A DNA stretch of 17,653 nucleotides from Flavobacteriaceae bacterium (GCA_020435885.1 JAGQYU010000030.1:1-17653); one strand, 5' to 3'. Positions 1 to 7,840 are shown, counted from the stretch's first letter. Made by a program: numbers and translations. Notes: generated by a model not told the origin, from the letters alone.

Positions 1-322
1 TTTCTAGCACGGGGAGTTCTTCTTCTGTTGTTGCCACAATAACCTTTCCGCAAACATCATGTGGTACATTATATTCTTTGGCAAAATTCACCAATTGCAT
101 ATGTCCATTTTTACAATTTTTAGCTTTGTATGAGCCTGGTTTGTAGTAAATTCCGGAATGCATTACTCCTGAGTTCCTTCCCGTTTGATGCTTACCAATG
201 CTATCTTCTTTCTCTAAAATAGCAATATTTTTATCAGGAAATTTGAGTTGTAATTTGTAGGCGGTAGCTAAACCAACAATACCACCTCCAACTATGATGT
301 GATCATAATGTTTAAGAGACAT
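1..322 (-). CDS. lhgO: L-2-hydroxyglutarate oxidase (LhgO family), 5' part only
   Basis: FAD-dependent oxidase that returns L-2-hydroxyglutarate to 2-oxoglutarate, a metabolite-repair and lysine/glutarate-catabolism step. The first 107 residues are visible; the rest lies left of the window. An N-terminal Rossmann dinucleotide-binding motif GGGIVG (residues 12-17) is followed by ILEKE at the end of the second beta strand, then HQTGRNSGVMHSGIYY, which closely matches my memory of E. coli LhgO (YgaF), and CGKVIVAT. The start is ATG at 322. It overlaps the end of the upstream MFS transporter gene by 11 bases (312-322), so the two are probably co-transcribed and may be translationally coupled. Family assignment is confident; the enzymatic substrate is inferred from the family. 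Confidence 0.9.
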   Translation of the reverse strand, partial: MSLKHYDHIIVGGGIVGLATAYKLQLKFPDKNIAILEKEDSIGKHQTGRNSGVMHSGIYYKPGSYKAKNCKNGHMQLVNFAKEYNVPHDVCGKVIVATTEEELPVLE

Positions 323-1607
323 ATTTGGTCTTTTTTACAAAGCTAAGCACTATAAAAGAAGCCAAAAAGAAAATTGCTAAAAATAAAACACTCCATTGCA
401 TAGAATTTGTTATGGCGATTAAAAAGCCAAAAACAAAGGTACCCAGCACAATCGCTATTTTTTCGGTTACATCATAAAAACTAAAATAGGTAGCATGGTC
501 TTGGGTTTCTGGCAATAATTTCGAATACGTTGAACGTGTGAGTGATTGAATAGCTCCTTGAACAAGCCCTAACAATCCTCCTAAACCATAGAAATAGATG
601 TCTACATTTTCTTGATTTTTATCAAGTAAAAATGCTAAAAAACAAACTACTGTCCATATAGCTAAAGTGATTTTCAATGCTTTGATATTTCCAAATGCTC
701 TAGATATCCTCGAAAAAATAGCGGCACCAAAAATGGCTACTATCTGCACTAAAATAATAGTGACTATCAAACTACTTGAAGGTAGGCCTAATTCATTAGA
801 CCCAAATATGGCCGCCATTAAAATAATGGTCTGTACACCTACGCTCAACAAAAAAAAGGAGATCAAAAACATTTTTAATTGTGGATAATCATTTAATTCC
901 TTTGCAACTATTTTCAACTCTCTCAAACCTTTCCAGATGTAATCTTTCCCCGGTTTACGGTTATAAACATTATTTGGTAATCGTCTAAAGGTAATCTGTG
1001 CAAAACCTATCCACCACAAACCGATCATTATAAAAGAAATCCTCGAAGCCATCCCTGCTGTAATACCTAATAATTCAGGTTTCATAATCATTATCAAGTT
1101 TACGATCAATAGTAAAACTGAACCGAAATATCCATAAATGAAACCTTTTGCACTAACAGCATCCTGTTGCTCAGGATGAGCCACTTCTGGGAGGTACGCA
1201 TTATAGAAAACCAAACTGCCCCAAAAACCAATACTAGCCAATATAGAAAAAACAATACCTATCCATGTATTTTCATAAGAATCAAAAAAATACAATGCCA
1301 TTACTGATAGTGACCCTAAAAGGCAAAATACCTTTAAAAACTTTAGTTTATTACCTGTATAATCTGCAATACCCGACAATATGGGCGATATAATTGCCAC
1401 TATTAAAAAGGAAAATGACAAGGCATAGCTATATAAAGAATCAGGGTGCTCCCACTCTGTCCACAAAAAGGAAACTACTTTATCTTTTGTAACCTCGCCA
1501 TAATACAAAGGAAAAATAGCTGTTGAGATTGCCAGTGAATATACGGAATTAGCCCAATCATAAAAGGCCCAAGCGTTGATTAGTTTTTTATCTCCTCGTT
1601 GTAACAT
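312..1607 (-). CDS. MFS transporter, UMF1 (Atg22-like) family
   Basis: Integral inner-membrane protein of 431 residues with about twelve hydrophobic segments. The N-terminal INAWAFYDWANS motif is typical of the UMF1/Atg22-like branch of the major facilitator superfamily, which is common in Bacteroidota. The substrate is unknown; Atg22 relatives export amino acids from the yeast vacuole, but that is not evidence for this protein. I chose ATG at 1607. An in-frame TTG at 1613 would add two residues and falls against the T-tract of the upstream terminator. Only 12 bases separate the terminator stem from this ATG, and no Shine-Dalgarno is visible. Its stop overlaps the start of lhgO, hinting at a shared transcript and possibly transport of a related organic acid (inference). 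Confidence 0.88.
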   Translation of the reverse strand: MLQRGDKKLINAWAFYDWANSVYSLAISTAIFPLYYGEVTKDKVVSFLWTEWEHPDSLYSYALSFSFLIVAIISPILSGIADYTGNKLKFLKVFCLLGSLSVMALYFFDSYENTWIGIVFSILASIGFWGSLVFYNAYLPEVAHPEQQDAVSAKGFIYGYFGSVLLLIVNLIMIMKPELLGITAGMASRISFIMIGLWWIGFAQITFRRLPNNVYNRKPGKDYIWKGLRELKIVAKELNDYPQLKMFLISFFLLSVGVQTIILMAAIFGSNELGLPSSSLIVTIILVQIVAIFGAAIFSRISRAFGNIKALKITLAIWTVVCFLAFLLDKNQENVDIYFYGLGGLLGLVQGAIQSLTRSTYSKLLPETQDHATYFSFYDVTEKIAIVLGTFVFGFLIAITNSMQWSVLFLAIFFLASFIVLSFVKKTKYVS

Positions 1608-1616
1608 ATACAAATT

Positions 1617-1644
1617 AAAAGCCGCTCTTTAGTTAAGAACGGCT
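1617..1644 (-). terminator. Intrinsic terminator of the M48 protease gene
   Basis: Read on the minus strand, arms AGCCGTTCTT and AAGAGCGGCT (plus coordinates 1635-1644 and 1620-1629) enclose a 5-nt loop and are followed by TTT. All ten pairs form on the minus strand with one U-G wobble; on the plus strand the same position becomes a C-A mismatch, so the structure is oriented for minus-strand transcripts. It lies 26 bases past the protease stop and directly abuts the MFS start region. Confidence 0.8.
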
Positions 1645-1669
1645 CACAATGTACTAATTTATTTTTTAA

Positions 1670-2491
1670 TTAATTGGACATAGTCTGTGCATTGATCTTC
1701 TTGGCAATTACCTTAGCTTCGGGTATCCAATCTCTTAATGTTTTTATCCTTGTTTGATTTGATGGGTGTGTACTTAAAAACTCCGGAGGAGCACTTCCTG
1801 CACTTTCACGTTGGCTCATTCTCACCCAAACATTAACAGCTTCTTCAGGGTTATAACCCGCCATAATCATAAACACTACACCAAGCTTATCGGCCTCTGT
1901 CTCATGTGATCTGCTGAAAGGTAACATCACTCCTACTTGTGAAGCTACGCCATAAGCTGTCATCCACATATTTCGTTGTTCAGGGGTTTTGTTAGTAGTA
2001 GACAACGCTACTGCCAAACCACCTGCTTGTTGCAACATCCCAGTTGACATACGTTCAGCACCATGGCGAGCAAAAGCATGTGCTATTTCATGCCCCATAA
2101 TCGCTGCAACCCCATCTTCATTGGCTGCTATCGGCATAATTCCGGTATAAAAAACCACTTTACCACCCGGCATACACCATGCGTTTACAGTTTTATCTTC
2201 AATCAAATTGAACTCCCAACGGTAAGCATCTGCTTTATCAGGCATGCCATTGGCACGTAAATATTTATCAACAGCCGCCGAAATCCGTTTGCCCACATCT
2301 TTTATCTGTTTGGTCATACTAGCATTAGTAGAAATCTTACTCTCGTTCAAAAAGCCTTCATATTGCTGAAATGCCATGGGGTACAATTGAGAATCGCTTA
2401 CTAAACTTAATTGTTTTCTTCCTGTAATGGGCACTGTACTACACGCAACTAAAATAAATACTACCACTAAAGAAACTAATCTTTTCATCAT
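1670..2491 (-). CDS. M48 family metalloprotease, lipoprotein (LoiP/Oma1-like)
   Basis: Zinc metallopeptidase of 273 residues predicted to be anchored as a lipoprotein in the envelope, where M48 relatives such as LoiP and BepA degrade or assist misfolded envelope proteins. A lipoprotein signal ends in the lipobox LVAC (residues 14-17). The HEIAH zinc motif is at residues 134-138 and the third ligand is in HETEAD (E197). A conserved STHPSNQTRI segment lies near the C-terminus. The start is one of two adjacent ATGs (2491 or 2488), because the hydrophobic signal follows directly; an in-frame extension upstream to 2668 would overlap the divergent hydrolase gene and is not credible. No acidic residues follow the lipobox Cys, so a periplasm-facing location is more likely than surface export. 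The substrate is unknown. Confidence 0.92.
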   Translation of the reverse strand: MMKRLVSLVVVFILVACSTVPITGRKQLSLVSDSQLYPMAFQQYEGFLNESKISTNASMTKQIKDVGKRISAAVDKYLRANGMPDKADAYRWEFNLIEDKTVNAWCMPGGKVVFYTGIMPIAANEDGVAAIMGHEIAHAFARHGAERMSTGMLQQAGGLAVALSTTNKTPEQRNMWMTAYGVASQVGVMLPFSRSHETEADKLGVVFMIMAGYNPEEAVNVWVRMSQRESAGSAPPEFLSTHPSNQTRIKTLRDWIPEAKVIAKKINAQTMSN

Positions 2492-2549
2492 GTTTTTAAA
2501 ATTTTTGAGTTTTAAAGTAAATATACAAATTTTGATTAAATTCGTCTTC

Positions 2550-3419
2550 ATGAAAGATAATTCAATATCCGTACCAAAAAAAGAGGTTTTTGAAATACCT
2601 TCCAAATTAATAAAAACCGGAAAATTCATACAGTTCTTCTCCAGTTCGTTGGCTACTAACTTTGCCATGAAGATATTTAGAACACCACCTCAGTTCAAAA
2701 CTCCCGAAAGGGAAGAAATGATGCAAAAAAGTGCCAAAAATGAACTGATATCCGTTCCTGAAATTGGTAAAGATGTAATGGTGTATTCGTACGGTTATTC
2801 TAAAACTAAAGTACTGTTAACACACGGCTGGGCCGGAAGAGGCACGCAACTTTATGAAATTGCCGATAAATTATTAGAAAATGGTATGATGATCATCAGT
2901 TTTGATGCACCGGCACACGGGCAGTCAAGCGGAACTACCACTAATTTACCCGAATACGTTACTACCATCAATCACATCAATGAAAAATATGGCCCTTTTG
3001 ATGCTGCTATTGGACATTCATTTGGAGGTATCGCATTGATGGCAGCCGAAGCCAAAAAACCATTTCTAAAAAAATTAGTTGTTATTGGCATTGAAAGTTC
3101 CATTAGAAGTATTATTGATGATTTTGTAAAAAAACTGCAATTAAAACCTAAGGTTGCTGATAAGATGGAACATAATATCCGCAACCTTTTTAAAACGGAT
3201 ATAAACTCAGTATCATCTTCAGAGACAGCAAAAAAAGTTTCAATTCCAACATTTGTTGTGCATGATACAAAAGATTATGATGTAGATGTAAGTAGCGCCT
3301 TTAAAATACGACAAAACTTACAAAAAGGACACTTATTGGTAACCAATGGTCTGGGACATCGTAGGATTTTAAGAGATCATAAAGTTATCAATACTATTAT
3401 TGATTTTTTAAAGGAATAA
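2550..3419 (+). CDS. Alpha/beta hydrolase
   Basis: Probable cytoplasmic serine hydrolase of 289 residues. The oxyanion-hole segment LLTHGWAGRG begins near residue 89. The nucleophile elbow is GHSFGG (residues 155-160, Ser157). An acid is offered in HDTKDYDV (Asp239 or Asp242-244) and the catalytic His by GLGH (His270). Substrate cannot be told from sequence; esterase or thioesterase activity is plausible. I chose ATG at 2550 because the upstream in-frame extension to 2427 runs back through the divergent protease start and reads as non-conserved low-complexity sequence. It is the first gene of a compact operon with msrB (2-base gap) and the DUF1572 gene. Confidence 0.88.
   Translation: MKDNSISVPKKEVFEIPSKLIKTGKFIQFFSSSLATNFAMKIFRTPPQFKTPEREEMMQKSAKNELISVPEIGKDVMVYSYGYSKTKVLLTHGWAGRGTQLYEIADKLLENGMMIISFDAPAHGQSSGTTTNLPEYVTTINHINEKYGPFDAAIGHSFGGIALMAAEAKKPFLKKLVVIGIESSIRSIIDDFVKKLQLKPKVADKMEHNIRNLFKTDINSVSSSETAKKVSIPTFVVHDTKDYDVDVSSAFKIRQNLQKGHLLVTNGLGHRRILRDHKVINTIIDFLKE
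3410..3415 (+). promoter_or_regulatory. Shine-Dalgarno-like AAAGGA before msrB
   Basis: AAAGGA lies six bases before the msrB ATG (3422), within the last codons of the upstream hydrolase. Recognisable SD sequences are uncommon in this window, and this one supports ATG 3422 and translation by ribosomes finishing the hydrolase gene. Confidence 0.45.
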
Positions 3420-3421
3420 CC

Positions 3422-3940
3422 ATGAAACTTACATCATTCATATCCGCAGTGCTTTTTACTTTATTGATAAGTTGCACAGGCACTGCACAAGAAAAAGACA
3501 GCAACATTAAACAAAAACAAATGGACAATTCTAAAGAAAAAATTATAAAAACCGAAGAAGAATGGCAAAAAATACTAACGCCACAACAATACTATGTTCT
3601 AAGACAAAAAGGCACAGACAGACCCGGAAATGATGGTTATACCAACCTCTTTGAAAAAGGCACTTATGTGTGTGCCGGTTGTGGAGCACAGTTGTTTGAA
3701 TCTGGCAGTAAATATGAATCACATTGCGGATGGCCTTCTTTTGATGATGCTATTAAAGGGGCAATTGAATTTACAAAAGATTACAGCCATGGAATGATAC
3801 GTACTGAAATAACCTGTACAAAATGCGATGGTCATTTAGGGCATATTTTTGACGATGGCCCCATAGAAACTACCGGCAAACGCTACTGTGTTAATACCAG
3901 TTCTATACGTTTTGTAAAAGAAGGTGAAAAGAAACAATAA
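3422..3940 (+). CDS. msrB: Peptide-methionine (R)-S-oxide reductase MsrB, lipoprotein form
   Basis: Repairs oxidised protein methionine by reducing the R-sulfoxide. The 172-residue protein has a lipoprotein signal with lipobox LISC (residues 15-18), then a linker of about 25 residues before the MsrB domain. Structural zinc is held by two CxxC pairs, C84/C87 and C132/C135. The HCGWPSF segment carries C102, the likely resolving cysteine, and RYCVNTSSIRF carries the catalytic C156. The complete motif set makes this an active enzyme. The signal implies repair of envelope proteins; without acidic residues after the lipidated Cys a periplasmic orientation is more likely. An internal ATG (codon 35, MDNSKEK) could produce a cytosolic form, but nothing in the sequence favours it. 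Confidence 0.95.
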   Translation: MKLTSFISAVLFTLLISCTGTAQEKDSNIKQKQMDNSKEKIIKTEEEWQKILTPQQYYVLRQKGTDRPGNDGYTNLFEKGTYVCAGCGAQLFESGSKYESHCGWPSFDDAIKGAIEFTKDYSHGMIRTEITCTKCDGHLGHIFDDGPIETTGKRYCVNTSSIRFVKEGEKKQ

Positions 3941-3951
3941 ATAGCAACAAT

Positions 3952-4503
3952 ATGACCAACTATCTGGAAAGTGCTATCAAACAGTTTGAATATTATAAAA
4001 GCTTAGGCGAAAAGACTTTTGAACAACTTACGGACGAACACCTCCATTGGCAGTACAATGAAGATAGTAATAGTATAGCCATTGTAGTGAAACATATGGT
4101 TGGCAATATGCTTTCTAGATGGACAAATTTTTTAACCGAAGATGGTGAAAAAGAATGGCGCCAACGTGATGCCGAATTTGAAGGCTCTTATGCCAATAAA
4201 ATTGAAATGATAGAAGCTTGGCAAAAAGGATGGCAGTGCCTTTTTAATGCTATAAAACCTTTGCAAATACAAGACCTTAAAAAAATAGTGTACATACGCA
4301 ACCAAGGGCATACGATTACTGAGGCTATAAACAGGCAACTATGCCACTATGCTTACCATGTAGGACAATTGGTTTATATTGGCAAATTAATTAAAGGGAA
4401 TGACTGGAAAAGTCTTTCTATCCCAAAAAACCAGTCGGATGCCTACAATAAAGAAAAGTTTGGCCAAGCCAAACACCGTGGGCATTTTACCGATAAAAGT
4501 TAA
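3952..4503 (+). CDS. DinB-like DUF1572 family protein
   Basis: A 183-residue protein of the DinB/YfiT four-helix-bundle superfamily, DUF1572 branch. It opens with LESAIKQFEYYKSLGEKTFEQL and has the three superfamily metal-ligand positions: His48 (KHMVGNM), His132 and His136 (CHYAYHVGQLVYIGK). Characterised DinB-superfamily members include thiol S-transferases that use bacillithiol or mycothiol, but DUF1572 proteins themselves lack a defined function to my knowledge, so no reaction is assigned. It starts 11 bases after msrB and is the last gene of the three-gene operon, followed by a hairpin. The link with msrB allows a thiol/oxidative-stress role, which is inference only. Confidence 0.85.
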   Translation: MTNYLESAIKQFEYYKSLGEKTFEQLTDEHLHWQYNEDSNSIAIVVKHMVGNMLSRWTNFLTEDGEKEWRQRDAEFEGSYANKIEMIEAWQKGWQCLFNAIKPLQIQDLKKIVYIRNQGHTITEAINRQLCHYAYHVGQLVYIGKLIKGNDWKSLSIPKNQSDAYNKEKFGQAKHRGHFTDKS

Positions 4504-4509
4504 TAATTA

Positions 4510-4546
4510 GTTTATAAGTTCCTTTAAACTCTATAAACAGCGCTAT
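4510..4546 (+). terminator. AT-rich hairpin, possible operon terminator
   Basis: GTTTATAAGTT (4510-4520) pairs with AACT plus TATAAAC (4527-4530 and 4532-4538), giving 11 pairs with one bulged C and a 6-nt loop, seven bases past the DUF1572 stop. The stem is AT-rich and the following T-run (TTTT at 4546) is short and displaced, so it may be a weak terminator or simply a 3'-end-stabilising structure. Confidence 0.45.
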
Positions 4547-4556
4547 TTTCAAAAAT

Positions 4557-4564
4557 TACTTTTG
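4557..4564 (+). promoter_or_regulatory. Bacteroidota -7 promoter element of the DUF486 gene
   Basis: TACTTTTG matches the Bacteroidota primary sigma -7 consensus TAnnTTTG at all six fixed positions and sits 21 bases before the ATG at 4586. No clear TTTG -33 box is present at the usual spacing. Confidence 0.5.
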
Positions 4565-4585
4565 TGTTGTTTTAAGTTTATCCAT

Positions 4586-4954
4586 ATGAAAGGAATACTA
4601 ACTATTCTGCTTTTAATTCTTTCCAACTCATTTATGACCTTAGCATGGTATGGCCATTTAAAATTTGCTGAATGGAAATGGTTTAGCAAATTAGGGTTGG
4701 TATCAGTAGTACTTATAAGTTGGGGTATTGCCCTGTTTGAATATTTCTTCCAAGTACCGGCTAATAGAATAGGTTTTAAAGAAAACGGAGGGCCTTTTTC
4801 TTTACTACAACTAAAAGTAATTCAAGAAGTTATAACATTAACAGTTTTTACAATTTTTACGCTAATTGCATTTAAACAAGAAACAATAAGATTAAATCAT
4901 ATTATTGCCTTTATATTTCTAATATTTGCAGTATATTTTATGTTTAAGAAATAA
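4586..4954 (+). CDS. DMT-like small membrane protein, DUF486 family
   Basis: A 122-residue protein with four hydrophobic segments (about 1-21, 36-53, 76-96 and 104-120). FEYFFQVPANRIG (residues 51-63) is the recognisable signature of DUF486, a family placed near the drug/metabolite transporter superfamily. Its length is normal for the family, and it probably works as a dimer in the inner membrane. The function is unknown. ATG at 4586 is preferred over an in-frame start at 4562, because the latter overlaps the -7 promoter element and the hydrophobic segment begins at 4586. Confidence 0.88.
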   Translation: MKGILTILLLILSNSFMTLAWYGHLKFAEWKWFSKLGLVSVVLISWGIALFEYFFQVPANRIGFKENGGPFSLLQLKVIQEVITLTVFTIFTLIAFKQETIRLNHIIAFIFLIFAVYFMFKK

Positions 4955-4992
4955 TTCTCCAATTTTTATTATATTACAAAAAAGCCATCCTA

Positions 4993-6519
4993 ATGAAAGC
5001 AAGTGAAATTGAAAATATTGAATTAAGTTATTTAAGTTTAGATGATTACCAAGAACTTAAAAAAGCAATGATTTCTGCTTACAGAACTATGCCGGATGCC
5101 TATTGGAGAGAACATCAAATTCAAAGTTTAATCAGTAAATTTCAAGAAGGACAAGTAGTTATAAAAATTAATGGGCAAATTGCCGGATGTGCACTATCCA
5201 TTATTGTAAATTATGATGAATTTGCTGATGATCATACCTATAAAAATATTACAAAAAACTATACTTTTGAAAGCCATGATGATAACGGAGATGTTCTGTA
5301 CGGTATAGATATATTTATAAAACATGAATTCAGAGGGTTGCGTTTAGGAAGAAGACTCTATGACTACCGTAAAGAACTCTGCGAAAAACTGAATTTAAAA
5401 GGTATTGCTTTTGGAGGCAGAATTCCCAACTACCATAAATATGCTGATAAGCTTACACCAAAAGAATATATTGATAAGGTTAGAAAAAAGGAAATACACG
5501 ACCCTGTACTTAATTTTCAGATTTCAAATGATTTCCATCCTACAAAAATCTTAAAGGGCTATTTGGAAGGAGATGAAGCTTCAAATGAATTTGCCGTTCT
5601 ATTAGAATGGGACAATATTTATTACGAAAAACCTTCAAAAAAAGCGGCTACTAAAAAGAAAGTAGTACGCTTAGGGCTGGTTCAATGGCAAATGAGACCT
5701 TATGAAGATTTTGATCAATTAATTCAACATGCAGAGTATTTTATTGATGCCGTATCAGGATATCGATCAGATTTTGCTTTGTTTCCTGAGTTTTTTAATG
5801 CGCCTTTAATGGCTGAAAATAACCACCTTACAGAAGCTGAGGCTATTAGAGAATTGGCCAAACATACAGAAAAAATAGTTCAAAAATTCTCTGAATTTTC
5901 AATATCGTATAACATTAACATCATTACAGGAAGTATGCCAGAAATTGTAGATAATAACCTCTATAATGTTGGCTACTTATGTAGAAGAGACGGTACTATA
6001 GACCGCTATGAAAAACTTCATGTAACACCTGATGAAACAAAAGTATGGGGCATGCAAGGGGGCAAAACACTAAAAGCATTTGATACTGATTGTGGTAAAA
6101 TTGGTGTATTGATTTGTTACGACTCTGAGTTTCCGGAATTAAGCAGATTACTTGCCGACGAAGGTATGGACATATTGTTTGTTCCATTCTTAACCGATAC
6201 TCAAAACGGATACTCAAGAGTACGAAATTGTGCACAAGCCAGAGCCATTGAAAATGAATGTTATGTAGCCATTGCAGGTAGTGTTGGTAACTTGCCAAAT
6301 GTACACAACATGGATATTCAATTTGCACAATCTATGGTATTTACACCCTGCGATTTTGCTTTCCCAACTAATGGTATAAAAGCAGAAGCCACCCCTAATA
6401 CTGAAATGATCTTAATTGCCGATGTAGATATAGATTTACTACGTGAGTTAAATCAATTTGGAAGTGTTAGAAACTTGAAAGACAGAAGGAAAGACTTATT
6501 TGATTTAAAAAAGTTATAG
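4993..6519 (+). CDS. Fused GNAT acetyltransferase / carbon-nitrogen hydrolase
   Basis: A two-domain protein of 508 residues. The first ~210 residues are a GNAT N-acetyltransferase: the acetyl-CoA-binding motif A is RGLRLGRRLY (residues 114-123), preceded by strand LYGIDIFIK. A Lys-rich linker (about 212-224) leads to a nitrilase-superfamily domain starting VRLGLVQWQM. Its catalytic triad is intact: Glu266 (ALFPEFF), Lys341 (RYEKLH) and Cys375 (LICYDSEFPE). The nitrilase half should hydrolyse an amide. The GNAT half may acetylate an amine; the two could act on the same metabolite, which is inference. I recall annotated homologs with this same domain order in Bacteroidota. The gene is 38 bases after the DUF486 gene with no clear promoter of its own, so readthrough is possible. 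Confidence 0.93.
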   Translation: MKASEIENIELSYLSLDDYQELKKAMISAYRTMPDAYWREHQIQSLISKFQEGQVVIKINGQIAGCALSIIVNYDEFADDHTYKNITKNYTFESHDDNGDVLYGIDIFIKHEFRGLRLGRRLYDYRKELCEKLNLKGIAFGGRIPNYHKYADKLTPKEYIDKVRKKEIHDPVLNFQISNDFHPTKILKGYLEGDEASNEFAVLLEWDNIYYEKPSKKAATKKKVVRLGLVQWQMRPYEDFDQLIQHAEYFIDAVSGYRSDFALFPEFFNAPLMAENNHLTEAEAIRELAKHTEKIVQKFSEFSISYNINIITGSMPEIVDNNLYNVGYLCRRDGTIDRYEKLHVTPDETKVWGMQGGKTLKAFDTDCGKIGVLICYDSEFPELSRLLADEGMDILFVPFLTDTQNGYSRVRNCAQARAIENECYVAIAGSVGNLPNVHNMDIQFAQSMVFTPCDFAFPTNGIKAEATPNTEMILIADVDIDLLRELNQFGSVRNLKDRRKDLFDLKKL

Positions 6520-6580
6520 TAATTATACTTATTTTTTAGTAAACATTTCAATTTTACGCTGTCTTTACTTTTTGATATGT

Positions 6581-6588
6581 TAAATTTG
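6581..6588 (+). promoter_or_regulatory. Bacteroidota -7 promoter element of the DUF998 gene
   Basis: TAAATTTG matches TAnnTTTG at all fixed positions, 70 bases before the DUF998 start. A -33 box is not evident; only a weak GCTG lies 19 bases upstream. In such AT-rich DNA a chance match is possible. Confidence 0.35.
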
Positions 6589-6648
6589 TCAGTAAATTTA
6601 AGTCACTAAAACAAGGCTATCTCCTTAACATTAAAACAAATTTTTAGC

Positions 6649-6654
6649 AAAGGA
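6649..6654 (+). promoter_or_regulatory. Shine-Dalgarno-like AAAGGA before the DUF998 gene
   Basis: AAAGGA lies four bases before ATG 6659 and supports this start. Most genes in the window have no comparable purine run. Confidence 0.4.
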
Positions 6655-6658
6655 TAAA

Positions 6659-7237
6659 ATGTTAAAAAATAAGTATTTAATCTATTTAGGGTTTATCATT
6701 CCATTAATATTTTGGAGCACGACAATTATCTGTGGATTAATAATTGAAAATTATAACCATTTCACAAATTTAGTAAGTGAATTGGGCGCACTTGGTACAA
6801 GAACTCAAAATATTTTTACTTTAGGATTAGTTTTAAGTGCTTTTTTGAATGTATTTTTTGTAATAGGTATGTGGAAGTATTCTAAAAAACTACAATTAAG
6901 TCCAACTCCAATACTATTTCTTTTGTTTTATTCTTTTATAGCTGGGCCAGCAATATTTCCAATGCCTCTAAGATTACACGGAATTGTAGGAATGCCTTTC
7001 CCTCTTTTAATGTTATCACCTTTATTAGCCCTTATATTATGGAGAAAAAAAGAACATTCATTAAAAATTAGAATAGTTGCAATAATTAGTTTCACAATTA
7101 TGATTCTTGGTCTTCTAATTTTTGTACCAAATTTTTTGGATGAATATTTTGGATTAAAGCAACGGTTTCTATATCTAGGCTGGTCTTTATGGTCTATCTA
7201 TTTGAGTAAAAGATTTTTAGAATTGAACAATACCTAA
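6659..7237 (+). CDS. DUF998 family membrane protein
   Basis: A 192-residue polytopic membrane protein with about six hydrophobic segments. The N-terminal half has the DUF998 pattern: a first transmembrane helix, a short loop with YNHFTNLVSELGALGTRTQ, then alternating helices with FPMPLRLHG in a loop near the middle. No enzymatic motif is visible and the family function is unknown to me. It stands alone, with 139 bases before it and 60 after, and faces a minus-strand gene tail to tail. Its codons look even more A/T-biased than those of its neighbours, which fits a membrane protein but also a recently acquired gene. Confidence 0.8.
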   Translation: MLKNKYLIYLGFIIPLIFWSTTIICGLIIENYNHFTNLVSELGALGTRTQNIFTLGLVLSAFLNVFFVIGMWKYSKKLQLSPTPILFLLFYSFIAGPAIFPMPLRLHGIVGMPFPLLMLSPLLALILWRKKEHSLKIRIVAIISFTIMILGLLIFVPNFLDEYFGLKQRFLYLGWSLWSIYLSKRFLELNNT

Positions 7238-7297
7238 TTGAAAAGTTTGGGACGTTGAAATCCATGCGCACAATTTACACAAACCATTAAGCGACCC

Positions 7298-7735
7298 CTA
7301 AATACTATGGTTTTCACTGTTTAATACTTCTTCCGTACAGGTAAAAACCTGCTTCTTAACTTCTTTAAAGGTTTTAGTAAAATCAGTCAGTTTATTTTCT
7401 AAAGCAATATGTTCATCCTTAAAGGTATGTTCATCATAAATAAAAGCATTCTCCAACAATGCAGTAATGTGGTTCAGATGCGTTTTTAAATTATCTACCA
7501 ATTCTTTTTGTTCTTTACTGAGTTGTTTTAAATCTTTTTGTACCCTTGCAACTGTTTCAATATTTTGATCATCCGTTAGCCAAATAAAATATTTATTGGT
7601 TAAGTTCAACAAAAACTTAATTTCATAAGCAAAAAACTCAACATCAGATTGCCAATGTTTGGTAAGCATGTATATTTCTTTCCAATTAGCAGTATGTATA
7701 AAATCGTTATTGGGGCGTATTCTAAGTGCAGTCAT
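7298..7735 (-). CDS. Small helical protein of unknown function (A)
   Basis: I do not recognise this 145-residue protein. After a short basic N-terminus (ALRIRPNND) it is predicted to be almost entirely helical: a Trp-bearing helix with WQSDVEFFAYEIKFLL, a second strongly charged heptad-like stretch (RVQKDLKQLSKEQKELVDNL), and a third, KNKL-type amphipathic helix near the C-terminus. No signal peptide or transmembrane segment is present. The start is ATG at 7735; an in-frame TTG six bases upstream is less likely. It is divergent from ffh, with 162 bases between the starts, and may be distantly paralogous to the helical protein at 11558-11950. Its length and clean frame make it a real gene, but no role can be assigned. 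Confidence 0.75.
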   Translation of the reverse strand: MTALRIRPNNDFIHTANWKEIYMLTKHWQSDVEFFAYEIKFLLNLTNKYFIWLTDDQNIETVARVQKDLKQLSKEQKELVDNLKTHLNHITALLENAFIYDEHTFKDEHIALENKLTDFTKTFKEVKKQVFTCTEEVLNSENHSI

Positions 7736-7840
7736 GGTCAAACAATTTAAAGATTACTTCTATATCAAATTTCGAAAAACAACTGTGTAATTGCCATGAT
7801 TTTTATCATAAAACATCCTTAAAGTATCTGAAATAAGCGT

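Noticed and set aside
2492..2668. In-frame N-terminal extension of the M48 protease to 2668
   Set aside because: It would overlap the divergent hydrolase gene and place about 60 unrelated residues before an excellent lipoprotein signal.
5996..6328. 110-codon minus-strand open frame inside the GNAT-nitrilase gene
   Set aside because: It is antisense to a highly conserved catalytic region and its translation looks like no protein family.
7238..7297. Searched for a terminator between the convergent DUF998 and helical A genes
   Set aside because: No stem of useful length or T-tract was found.
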